From Rickettsia typhi (GTDB lineage: Bacteria; Pseudomonadota; Alphaproteobacteria; Rickettsiales; Rickettsiaceae), in the NCBI GenBank assembly GCA_945875975.1, contig CAMCMD010000048.1, positions 1 through 6,096 of the forward strand: 6,096 bases of DNA. The letters run 5' to 3'. Positions within the stretch are counted from its first letter, which is position 1. Every line of letters starts with the position of its first letter. The position numbers were made by a program, and so were the translations under genes. The notes beneath the pieces were generated by a model. That model worked only from the letters and a program-made list of their open reading frames with translations. It searched no databases and was not told the DNA's origin. Shown here piece by piece: positions 1 to 5,247 of this stretch.

Positions 1-10
1 ATATTTTACA

Positions 11-72
11 TATACTGAACATAACTATGATTAAAACACTATATACTGAACTTGTCTATGATAAAATTGAAC
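11..72 (+). repeat. imperfect 31-bp tandem repeat, two units
   Basis: Two units start at 11 and 42. Both open with TATACTGAAC and carry CTATGAT at the same offset (25-31 and 56-62), giving a period of 31 bp. The last six or so bases of each unit no longer match. The period is not a multiple of three. A separate 11-mer, TGAACTCCACT, occurs at 68-78 and 125-135, 57 bp apart, and codes for Glu-Leu-His in the same frame both times. The repeats lie within the broken N-terminal coding region of tnpC. Confidence 0.6.
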
Positions 73-198
73 TCCACTCTGAAAATTTATACCCTTACTT
101 TAAAAGGGTTTTGTCTAAAATCGCTGAACTCCACTTTGAGGAATGACAAGTTACGAGAATTATTTGGGATAAAAGCAAAAGTTCCATCAAAGGAAGTT
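27..198 (+). pseudogene. frame-disrupted N-terminal part of IS66 tnpC
   Basis: The frame used by the main tnpC reading is open from position 3 to a TGA at 144-146, with an ATG at 27. It encodes a charged, heptad-like segment (for example KIELHSEN and KIAELHFEE) that fits the N-terminal coiled coil of IS66 transposases. From about 142 the sense moves one frame over and reads DKLRELFGIKAKVPSKE up to a TAG at 199-201. That text resembles the FG-K-S-E region that precedes the linker in IS66 TnpC. The main frame then resumes. Ignoring one base near 144 joins the first two parts smoothly, and a compensating change near 198 returns to the tnpC frame. The intact protein would therefore have about 60 more N-terminal residues than the 471-residue reading. 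A sequencing error is possible; programmed frameshifting is less likely, as I see no classical slippery heptamer. Confidence 0.5.
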
Positions 199-209
199 TA
201 GCGGGTTCA

Positions 210-1625
210 TTGACCAAAAGTGGCAATGAATCCCTGGATAATAATGAGCAGCAAGGTAATGAGAAGAAAAAACGCCGAAATGGACGCAACGGTTTTGAGA
301 ATTATCCGAATGCTACTGTAAATCATATGACAAATGCTGATTTAAAAAAAGGAGATAAGTGTCCTTGTTGTCATAAAGGTAAACTATATCCTGGTGAAGA
401 GAGAAAGTTATTACAATTTAGTGGCAATGCACCAGTAGTGGCTGAAAAATTTATCAAAGAAACCCTTCGTTGTAATGGTTGCAGTACTGAATTTGTAGCA
501 AAAGGTAATATTGTTAAGTGGACCAATAGTGCGAGAAGTTCAATTGCACTGCAGAAATGTATGGGCATACCATTTTATAGATTATCAAAGTTACAAGGGT
601 TATATAAAGTTCCAATATCAGAAGCTAATTTATGGCAGCAAGTTGCAGGGCTGTGGAAAGATGGAGGAGGATTAGAAATTTTTAGTGAATTGCTGAATGC
701 TGCCAGTAGTTGTAAAAATTTTTATGTTGATGATACGAGAGCGAAAATATTAGAAGTAATAGTTCGGAACAAGCGTCTTGGGCAAGAAGTGGCATTTGAA
801 GGGACTGAAGACAGTGATAAGAGCGACAGAGACAAAAAGAGCTCGAAGCCTAAGGGTTGTTACAGTACGATATTATGTACCGAGACTAGCACTAGTCATG
901 AGATTATTTTATATTTTACCAAGCAGAATTATTGTGGTGAAAATATAGCATTAGTAGTTAATGATGGTAACAAAAAACTAATGTCTGATGCGAGTACTAT
1001 GAATATACCTAACATAGAAGAAGTGATATTGGAAACAATGACTTTATTTAAATGCATAAGGCATGGTTATGCGAAGTTTGAAGAGTTACTAGCTTACCAT
1101 CCCGAAGAATGTCGATATTTTGTGGAAGAAATCAAGTCGATTTATCAAATAGATCGTGCCAATAGAAATATGAGTGATCAAAAACGTCTGAAGCATCATC
1201 AAAAACATAGTGCGGGTCATATTGACAATATCTACCGTAAAATAGATGAGTTATTTGCCTATAAATTAGTTGAGCCCAATAGTCATTTAGGCAAGGCCAT
1301 GAAATACTGGTTGAACCATAAGGAAGGATTGACGCAATTTTTACGGGTTGGCGGGATGGAACTTGACAATAATAGGAGTGAGAGAGGCTTGAAGCGAATA
1401 ATTTTACAAAGAAAGAACTCACTATTTTTTAAGACATTATCGAGTGCTGAGGTATTAAGTGGAATCTCCAGTATAGTTGCGACTTGCATGGCAAATGATA
1501 TTGACAGTTTTGGGTATTTGAATTGGATGCAGGACAATGCTACAATATTGAAGAAGCAGCCGAAGAATTATTTACCATGGAAATATGTAGAATATTTAAA
1601 CTCTACTGAAAGGGTAGCCGCTTAA
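210..1625 (+). CDS. tnpC: IS66-family DDE transposase TnpC (N-terminus probably truncated by frameshifts)
   Basis: This is the large IS66 transposase, which cuts and joins the element's ends. The 471 residues from a TTG at 210 show the family layout. A basic linker with RRNGRNG (residues 22-28) is followed by a zinc-binding pair, C51-x2-C54 and C88-x2-C91. The DDE domain follows: first Asp in FYVDDT (D174 or D175), second Asp in MSDAS (D260), a KCIRHG motif (281-286) like the Cys-x2-His of the family, and the Glu in DNNRSERGLK (E391). The C-terminal PKNYLPWKY is typical of the GRNG-type IS66 transposases. The catalytic residues are intact. The TTG start is doubtful: an AAGGAAG at 190-196 lies 13 nt upstream, too far for a good ribosome site, and the natural N-terminus seems to be the broken stretch at 27-198. 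The gene converges on tnpB, whereas IS66 genes normally run in one direction. The family call is secure; whether this copy is active is doubtful. Confidence 0.9.
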   Translation: MTKSGNESLDNNEQQGNEKKKRRNGRNGFENYPNATVNHMTNADLKKGDKCPCCHKGKLYPGEERKLLQFSGNAPVVAEKFIKETLRCNGCSTEFVAKGNIVKWTNSARSSIALQKCMGIPFYRLSKLQGLYKVPISEANLWQQVAGLWKDGGGLEIFSELLNAASSCKNFYVDDTRAKILEVIVRNKRLGQEVAFEGTEDSDKSDRDKKSSKPKGCYSTILCTETSTSHEIILYFTKQNYCGENIALVVNDGNKKLMSDASTMNIPNIEEVILETMTLFKCIRHGYAKFEELLAYHPEECRYFVEEIKSIYQIDRANRNMSDQKRLKHHQKHSAGHIDNIYRKIDELFAYKLVEPNSHLGKAMKYWLNHKEGLTQFLRVGGMELDNNRSERGLKRIILQRKNSLFFKTLSSAEVLSGISSIVATCMANDIDSFGYLNWMQDNATILKKQPKNYLPWKYVEYLNSTERVAA

Positions 1626-1645
1626 TATGAGTATGAAATGGCGCT

Positions 1646-2026
1646 TCAAGAAGGTGTTTGAATAACTTTACGCCATTCATTAGCAAAAGTTACACCTGAG
1701 CCATTGTTGATGAGCACTTGCAAGAGGCGATAACAAATTTGTGTTACGGTAAGTGTTTTACTTCCAGATCGGTATATACTTGCGTTAGACTTCCAGACAA
1801 ACTTGCCTTGGGATAAACGCTTAGAGCAAAGCCAGAAGCCTTGGCCGTCATAAGCAAGAATTTTGATAGAGGTTTTAAGTCTGTTATAAAATAGAAAGAT
1901 GGCCCCATCTAAGGGATTGATGGCAAGTTGGTTACGACAGATGGCGCAAAGACCATCTGTACCTTTGCGGAAATCAATATGAGTTGAAGCCATGTAAATA
2001 GTGGAAGAAGGTGTTACTTGGAGCAT
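1646..2026 (-). CDS. tnpB: IS66 accessory protein TnpB (IS66 Orf2)
   Basis: The 126-residue product matches the usual size and motif order of IS66 TnpB: DFRKGTDGL (18-26), NPLDGAIFLFYNR (37-49) and ILAYDGQGFWLCSKRL (56-71), followed by a less conserved tail. TnpB is needed for efficient transposition of three-gene IS66 elements, but its biochemical role is not settled. The ATG at 2026 lies 13 bp inside the end of tnpA, and no Shine-Dalgarno sequence precedes it, so translation is probably coupled to tnpA. The gene ends 20 bp from the end of tnpC on the opposite strand. The reading frame is full length with no visible damage. Confidence 0.9.
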   Translation of the reverse strand: MLQVTPSSTIYMASTHIDFRKGTDGLCAICRNQLAINPLDGAIFLFYNRLKTSIKILAYDGQGFWLCSKRLSQGKFVWKSNASIYRSGSKTLTVTQICYRLLQVLINNGSGVTFANEWRKVIQTPS

Positions 2027-2595
2027 AAAAATAACTGTGTGATATTATAAAGAAACTCAGATGGTAAGTTAGTTGGTAAAGTTAGATTAGCTCCATCTGC
2101 TTTATGAATTATAATATCTTTTACCTGATTTACTGAAACAGGGATAGTAATTGGCTGACTGTTGGGACTGGTTGTGGAGTCCAGATTGGCACTAACTTGA
2201 TCATTACCATTGCTATCAGGAACAGAATTAATAGTTTGGTTATGTGGAATTATTTTAAATGGCAAAAAATTTAGGTCTACAGACTGGTTAGTATTTAGAT
2301 CTGAGTGATTCACAAAATTTGCCTCTATATTAGCGACTTGATTATAGGAGATACCGAGTTGTTTAGCTAAGGGGGCTCTAGAATGGAGACCTGAAGTTAA
2401 AAGTTTAGCTATAGAGAATTTTAGCTCATCAGGCATTGCTTGAGCCTTAAAAGTTTTATGATCCCGCCAAGATTGTATACGGCTGACAAGGTCAGCAAGT
2501 TCTGGAGCCAGAGGTTGACCTGAAGCAAAATGATCAAATGAGTCAACAGCGTGGGCAGTCGTAGCTGGAGGAGTGGAGGAAAGTACTTGAGGCAT
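2014..2595 (-). CDS. tnpA: IS66 TnpA-like helix-turn-helix protein
   Basis: This is the first gene of the tnpA-tnpB pair. The start is the ATG at 2595 (MPQVLSS), because AAGGAG lies 6 nt upstream (2602-2607). A longer reading to 2643 has no ribosome site and would cross the inferred element end. The 193-residue product has an HTH region around residues 60-95 (KLLTSGL, then APLAKQLGISYNQVANIEANF), as expected for IS66 TnpA, which is thought to bind DNA or support TnpC. The C-terminal IIIHKADGANLTLP-x-LP (161-178) resembles the short beta segment common at the end of IS66 TnpA proteins. Between them lies a low-complexity linker (about 98-155) rich in Asn, Ser, Thr and Pro. The usual family length is nearer 100-150 residues, so this linker makes it longer than normal. 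The family call is by motif and position. Confidence 0.75.
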   Translation of the reverse strand: MPQVLSSTPPATTAHAVDSFDHFASGQPLAPELADLVSRIQSWRDHKTFKAQAMPDELKFSIAKLLTSGLHSRAPLAKQLGISYNQVANIEANFVNHSDLNTNQSVDLNFLPFKIIPHNQTINSVPDSNGNDQVSANLDSTTSPNSQPITIPVSVNQVKDIIIHKADGANLTLPTNLPSEFLYNITQLFLCSK

Positions 2596-2604
2596 AGTAG
2601 ACTC

Positions 2605-2653
2605 CTTGTAATATTGGGTTACAGGCCAGACATTCCTGGCCATTCATTACAAG
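2605..2653 (-). promoter_or_regulatory. nested inverted repeat (hairpin) over the tnpA leader and Shine-Dalgarno
   Basis: On the - strand an outer 8-bp arm CTTGTAAT (2653-2646) is perfectly complementary to ATTACAAG (2612-2605). Inside it a 6-bp stem, GGCCAG/CTGGCC (2641-2636 and 2629-2624), encloses a 6-nt loop. The downstream outer arm shares its AAG (2607-2605) with the tnpA ribosome site AAGGAG (2607-2602). The upstream outer arm overlaps the probable -10 box (2651-2646). A long transcript entering from outside would contain both arms and could mask the ribosome site. One that starts at the element's own promoter would lack the upstream arm. The pairing is seen directly; the regulatory role is inference. 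Confidence 0.55.
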
Positions 2654-3716
2654 ATAACATTTTTGGAAGGCAATTTTGCGCAGTTTTTAAAAAGCGACAC
2701 ACTTCAACAGCTAACTTTATTTCGATGAGTAACTCACGCATGTGCTTAGGCCAGCTCTTTTGCAGAACTTCTTCGGCAAACTTGAGTTCGCGCAGATGGT
2801 GAGAGTTGCACAAAGCATGCTCGCAGTCTTTATAACTAAAGTATGGCTTCCAATGGTCATGAATCATCACTCCTTTAAAGTGCGGCAAGATACCAGTTGC
2901 ATCCATAGCCTCACAACCCCTTGATTTATGGACATAAAATAAAGTCCATTGATCATTGGCTGCTGTGTGGATCCATTGCTTTTTACCATTGATGTTGACG
3001 CCAGTTTCATCAACACCAATCTCTTGAGCCTGTGTGAGTTCTTGTATAACTCGCTTGTCAAAACCGTAAGTAATAAGCAGATCATAAGCCTCCTCGACAA
3101 AATTGCACAAGGTCCCAGCGCTCATGGCAAAAGATAGCTGATTCTCAAAATAATCTCGCATTCGCTCATAAGGGAGCATTTGAAAACAAGACATATATAC
3201 AGCATGCGCCTTCACGGTATTGCCATACTGAATTGGTCGTTTAGCTTCATCAGGAAAGGGTGCTCTAAACTGCTTGCCGGCACCGTTCTCTACAATTTGT
3301 GCATCATATTGAGTTATGTGTCTTTTAATAATCAGGTTTACAACTTGCCTAGATTCAAGACCAATTTCTTTATAATTTCCCTCAGGAAGAGTCTTCAAAT
3401 CCACATTGATCTTAATTATCTCATCAGGATTCTTAACGGGAGCTAGATTCTTTCCTTCTCGCCCAAGCTGTCCGCCAGGTTTCTTTTTCTTCTCCGGATC
3501 GATTTCAGATTTAGGATTTTTACTGCGGTTAGCGTCAGATGCAGGTGGCTTCGAGCTATTAGAGCTGTTGAGCGAAAGTCGTTGTACAAAAATGGAAATA
3601 ACTAGCAAAAGAGTCTCAATGAGAGCACGCATAGATGTCGATAATGTTGCATCATCATCCATAGCCTTCTTGGTTTTTGCAAATAATTCTTCGATGTTGT
3701 ACTGCTCAATTTTCAA
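2619..3716 (-). pseudogene. IS66-family transposase, C-terminus truncated by insertion
   Basis: This is a second IS66-family transposase of a different subtype from the tnpC at 210-1625. It starts at a TTG (3716) with AAGGAG 7 nt upstream (3729-3724). The product opens with a helical segment (residues 25-50), then SLNSSNSSKPPASD (48-61) and a basic KKKKPGGQLGREGKN (76-90), the usual N-terminal layout of single-gene IS66 transposases. The catalytic domain shows the first Asp in GVDETG (D236), the second in IHDHWKPYF (D287), and HALCNSHHLREL (300-311). The CxxC zinc pairs of other IS66 transposases are absent from the central region. Resemblance stops near residues 345-355, and the frame then runs into the neighbouring element, ending at a TAA (2621-2619). 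The DN-x2-E-x2 segment with the catalytic Glu is missing, along with about 100-150 residues, so the protein should be inactive. The lost part may lie to the left of position 1. Confidence 0.85.
2646..2673 (-). promoter_or_regulatory. candidate sigma70 promoter of tnpA-tnpB spanning the element junction
   Basis: Read on the - strand, TTGCCT (2673-2668) is followed after 16 bp by TGTAAT (2651-2646). These match the -35 and -10 consensus at 4 of 6 and 5 of 6 positions. Transcription would start near 2639, about 44 nt before the tnpA start codon. If the element ends at 2650, the -35 box belongs to the interrupted neighbouring transposase gene, so the promoter would have been made by the insertion itself. 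AT-rich DNA yields such matches by chance, so the call is tentative. Confidence 0.35.
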
Positions 3717-3719
3717 CTG

Positions 3720-3745
3720 CTATCTCCTTTTGAAAGGATAGTATA
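3720..3745 (-). promoter_or_regulatory. -10 box, ribosome site and small hairpin of the truncated transposase gene
   Basis: On the - strand a TATACT (3745-3740) stands just before CTATCCTTTC and AAAAGGAGATAG, which are imperfectly complementary with a 2-nt bulge (3741-3720). The AAGGAG (3729-3724) is the ribosome site that selects the TTG start at 3716. A transcript from this -10 box would begin near 3733, inside the upstream arm, so only longer read-through transcripts could form the full stem. The -35 region is poor. The ribosome site is convincing; the hairpin's effect is inferred. Confidence 0.5.
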
Positions 3746-3746
3746 A

Positions 3747-3790
3747 CACAGGTTTTAAAAAGCAAAATTTCCTCGTTTAAATGACCTGTG
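3747..3790. repeat. 7-bp inverted repeat in the leader of the second IS66 element
   Basis: CACAGGT (3747-3753) and ACCTGTG (3784-3790) are exact reverse complements. Each is followed on the inner side by TTTAAA, directly or after two bases. They lie between the element's terminus and its transposase start and could be a binding site for TnpC or for a regulator. The arms are short, so chance is possible. Confidence 0.35.
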
Positions 3791-3815
3791 AATGGCGAAC
3801 AAAATTAGAGCTTAC
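3791..3815 (-). repeat. probable terminal inverted repeat of the second IS66 element
   Basis: Read inward on the - strand from 3815, the sequence begins GTAAGCTCTAATTTTG. IS66-family termini characteristically begin with GTAA, often GTAAGC. The position, about 100 bp upstream of the transposase start, is where the upstream end should be. The partner repeat is not in the window, so the extent of the repeat is unknown. Confidence 0.6.
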
Positions 3816-4035
3816 CCCAGTCTCATTTAGATAAGATACTTGGTGTCAGTAACAGTTTAATCGAGCTCTATAGCTAGAAAAATCACCAATGGTAAAGTGC
3901 AGACAAATTCTTGATTTTTTACCAAAAACCATGTCAAGCAAAAAATGGCGAGAAAGTAAATTTTGTTAGAAAGCTAAATGTGGTGAATAGTTACAAAATT
4001 CTTATAGCAAGACTCATTTAATTCTTAAAACCGCC
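3816..4035. other. intergenic spacer between the IS66 element and the tra operon
   Basis: I find no convincing gene here. The longest + strand reading that touches the IS boundary is 19 codons (3818-3874) before a TAG. The spacer holds a weak inverted repeat, TGGTAAA/TTTACCA (3890-3896 and 3918-3924), and a near-duplicate of the motif AGTCTCATTTA (3819-3829) as AGACTCATTTA (4010-4020). It should contain the promoter and the original start of the tra operon, but neither is clear. No Shine-Dalgarno sequence is seen before the pilin reading. Confidence 0.5.
3963..3991 (+). promoter_or_regulatory. weak candidate promoter for the tra operon
   Basis: TTGTTA (3963-3968) and AATAGT (3986-3991) are spaced by 17 bp, and each matches the sigma70 consensus at 4 of 6 positions. 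The site lies 45 bp before the pilin reading frame, in the correct orientation. It is a positional candidate only; such matches are common in AT-rich DNA. Confidence 0.2.
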
Positions 4036-4290
4036 GTGTATCTTGCACCGATTCTACTTTGTAGCATTGATGCTTATGCTTTTGACCTTGACGCTGGGAT
4101 CAAAGCAGCTACTGACCCGGTAAAAAAAATGATTAACGACTATTATCCGGTAGGTATTTTTATAACGGGAGCAATGGGAGCGATGATGCAACAACAGGGT
4201 GATCTTAGGGATCGAATGCTGGGCTTTGGTAAAGGTGCATTAGTTGGTGGTTTAACGGTAATAGCAGTTAAAACCGGTCTTGGAGTATAG
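4036..4290 (+). CDS. traA: TraA-like conjugative pilin precursor (start uncertain)
   Basis: The product looks like the pilus subunit of an F-type system. Counted from the GTG at 4036 it has 84 residues: a hydrophobic stretch ending in DAYA, a likely signal-peptidase site after residue 15, then a mature form of about 69 residues, close to the 70 of F pilin. The mature part has two membrane segments, YYPVGIFITGAMGAMM (36-51) and FGKGALVGGLTVIAV (64-78), joined by a short charged loop (QQQGDLRDR), which is the F-pilin pattern. It sits directly before traL, as in F. The GTG reading gives a signal peptide with no basic residue and has no Shine-Dalgarno site. The frame stays open upstream to 3991, where LILKTAVYLAPILL would form a better signal peptide, but no ATG, GTG or TTG exists there. 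An ATT at 4021 is the only near-start. The real start may be non-canonical or lost. The identification rests on size, topology and position. Confidence 0.65.
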   Translation: MYLAPILLCSIDAYAFDLDAGIKAATDPVKKMINDYYPVGIFITGAMGAMMQQQGDLRDRMLGFGKGALVGGLTVIAVKTGLGV

Positions 4291-4292
4291 AG

Positions 4293-4577
4293 ATGGAGAG
4301 AGTCAGGTTAAATAGAGCATTAAACAAGGAGATCAAATATTACGGTCTTAGCTATCTAGGGCTACTTGGAGCTACTGCTACCGGCTGCTTGGTGTGGACT
4401 CGTTTTGGGATGACCGTTGGTATTATAGGTTTTGTCGTAGGTTACGGCTTCTCCGCTTATGCGGCTAAGGGGTGGCATCAGGGAAGCGTACAGCGATTTA
4501 TTTATTGGCATTTACCGCTTAAGGACATATTCGGCGGCAAATATTTGCCGGAGTCTCATAAGAGATGTTTTTTATAA
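4293..4577 (+). CDS. traL: conjugative transfer protein TraL
   Basis: This is a 94-residue inner-membrane protein of the F-type channel, functionally comparable to VirB3. Two hydrophobic segments (about 18-35 and 40-57, the second reading GIIGFVVGYGFSAY) are followed by the short C-terminal block FIYWHLPLKDIF and LPESHKRCF. That block resembles the TraL-family ending, an aromatic-Trp-Leu-Pro motif and then a Leu-Pro-x-Ser/His-x-Arg. The length agrees with F TraL (about 90 residues). The ATG lies 2 bp after the pilin stop, with GGAG at 4282-4285 seven nt upstream, so the two genes are co-translated. The protein is needed for pilus assembly together with TraE and TraK. Confidence 0.85.
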   Translation: MERVRLNRALNKEIKYYGLSYLGLLGATATGCLVWTRFGMTVGIIGFVVGYGFSAYAAKGWHQGSVQRFIYWHLPLKDIFGGKYLPESHKRCFL

Positions 4578-4638
4578 GAATAAGCGAGTACGTAAATATT
4601 AAATATGAATATTAAACGAAAATAAAGTCAAGGAAGTT

Positions 4639-5247
4639 ATGAATTTACAAGTAGCTATGCAAGGCGGAGATCGTATTACAAAACAGCGCAATCTGTTTTT
4701 GGTGCTGACTATTGCTTTAAGTATAACGAGCGGCGCACTTAGCCTTAAGATTTTGGCTCAAGAAGAGCGAATTATTATGGTGCCACCGCTCTCATCTGAG
4801 GTAATGATTTCAAACCGCAAAGTATCTAGCGGTTACTTGGAGCAAATGACTATGGTGTTTTTAAATTCACTACTTGATTTATCGGCCGCGGACGTCCTAC
4901 ACAAAAGGGACATGATTTTAAAATATACTTCAAATAGCGACTCGAGCTTTTCTAAAAAGATAAACGAATATTTTGCGGATAGCCTAGAGAAGTATAAAAA
5001 CTTTGATTTAGTTACTTATTTTACGGTGAAGAATATGGAAATTGACGAGGGAAGCGGTGAGGTAATCGCTCACGGCATCTTAACCTCAAGATACGGCAAG
5101 CACGGCTTTGAATCTAATCCTACTTCTTACCGTCTTAGTTTTGAATTTAGCGGCGGTTACTTACGGCTAAAGGAATTTAATCAGGTAGTAAGCGATAAAG
5201 AGAAAAAAGAAGGCAAACAAGAACCTAAGGGAGCATTAGTTAAATGA
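4639..5247 (+). CDS. traE: conjugative transfer protein TraE (VirB5/TrwJ-like position, TraE family)
   Basis: The 202-residue product matches the F TraE family in size (about 190) and layout. A short basic N-terminal tail is followed by one membrane anchor (about 18-38, LFLVLTIALSITSGAL) and then IIMVPPLSSEV (45-55), the conserved block just after the membrane. SGYLEQMTMVFLNSLLDLS (64-82) begins the periplasmic domain. TraE is an inner-membrane-anchored pilus assembly protein of F-type systems. The ATG follows AAGGA at 4630-4634 with a tight 4-nt spacing. A 61-bp gap after traL contains two AATATT palindromes and no other gene. The end overlaps traK by 4 bp (ATGA), so the two are translationally coupled. 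The Lys/Glu-rich C-terminal tail (KEKKEGKQEPKG) is less conserved. Confidence 0.85.
   Translation: MNLQVAMQGGDRITKQRNLFLVLTIALSITSGALSLKILAQEERIIMVPPLSSEVMISNRKVSSGYLEQMTMVFLNSLLDLSAADVLHKRDMILKYTSNSDSSFSKKINEYFADSLEKYKNFDLVTYFTVKNMEIDEGSGEVIAHGILTSRYGKHGFESNPTSYRLSFEFSGGYLRLKEFNQVVSDKEKKEGKQEPKGALVK

Larger units (their letters stand above)
1..2650. mobile_element. IS66-family element with convergent tnpC and tnpA-tnpB (left end outside window)
   Basis: This stretch carries all three genes of a full IS66-type insertion sequence: tnpC on the + strand, and tnpA and tnpB on the - strand. Only 20 bp separate the stop codons of tnpC and tnpB, and I see no terminal repeat there, so they appear to belong to one unit rather than two abutting elements. 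The right boundary is placed at 2650 because the - strand reads GTAATG there, IS66 ends commonly start with GTAA, and the neighbouring transposase gene loses its family resemblance at this point. The left end and its matching inverted repeat lie before position 1, so the boundary call cannot be confirmed here. A rearrangement that joined parts of two IS66 copies is the main alternative. Confidence 0.6.
2651..3815 (-). mobile_element. second IS66-type element, single transposase gene, interrupted
   Basis: The unit runs on the - strand from a GTAAGC terminus at 3815, through about 100 bp of leader, into the truncated transposase. It has no tnpA or tnpB of its own, which fits the single-gene (ISBst12-like) branch of the family. 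The left boundary is where the tnpA-tnpB-tnpC element begins. The far end should be beyond that element, outside the window, so the element length, second inverted repeat and 8-bp target duplication cannot be seen. If 3815 is the true end, the 8 bp at 3816-3823 (CCCAGTCT) should recur beside the missing end. Confidence 0.65.

Noticed and set aside
95..289. Open frame on the - strand opposite the tnpC start
   Set aside because: It overlaps tnpC, has no ribosome site or recognisable motif, and is readily explained as a shadow of the coding strand.
1132..1537. Two overlapping - strand open frames inside tnpC
   Set aside because: They lie opposite the conserved catalytic part of tnpC and show no family features.
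1669..1700. CGCCATTCA shared with the end of the second IS66 element
   Set aside because: It is a 9-mer inside tnpB coding sequence, and the surrounding sequence does not align further.
2551..2924. Two + strand open frames across the junction of the two IS elements
   Set aside because: They are antisense to tnpA and to the truncated transposase, with composition that fits shadows.
3180..3741. Two + strand open frames opposite the truncated transposase
   Set aside because: They are antisense to the well-supported transposase and have no motif or ribosome site.
3791..3975. AATGGCGA at 3791-3798 and again at 3944-3951, each near an ATTTTGTT or its complement, suggesting a second IS end
   Set aside because: The shared pieces are 8 bp each, the spacing differs, and the GTAA at 3956 is not followed by the same bases as the terminus at 3815. 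Chance in AT-rich DNA is sufficient.
4578..4638. Short open frame beginning at the ATG in the traL-traE gap
   Set aside because: It is only six codons long and has no ribosome site.
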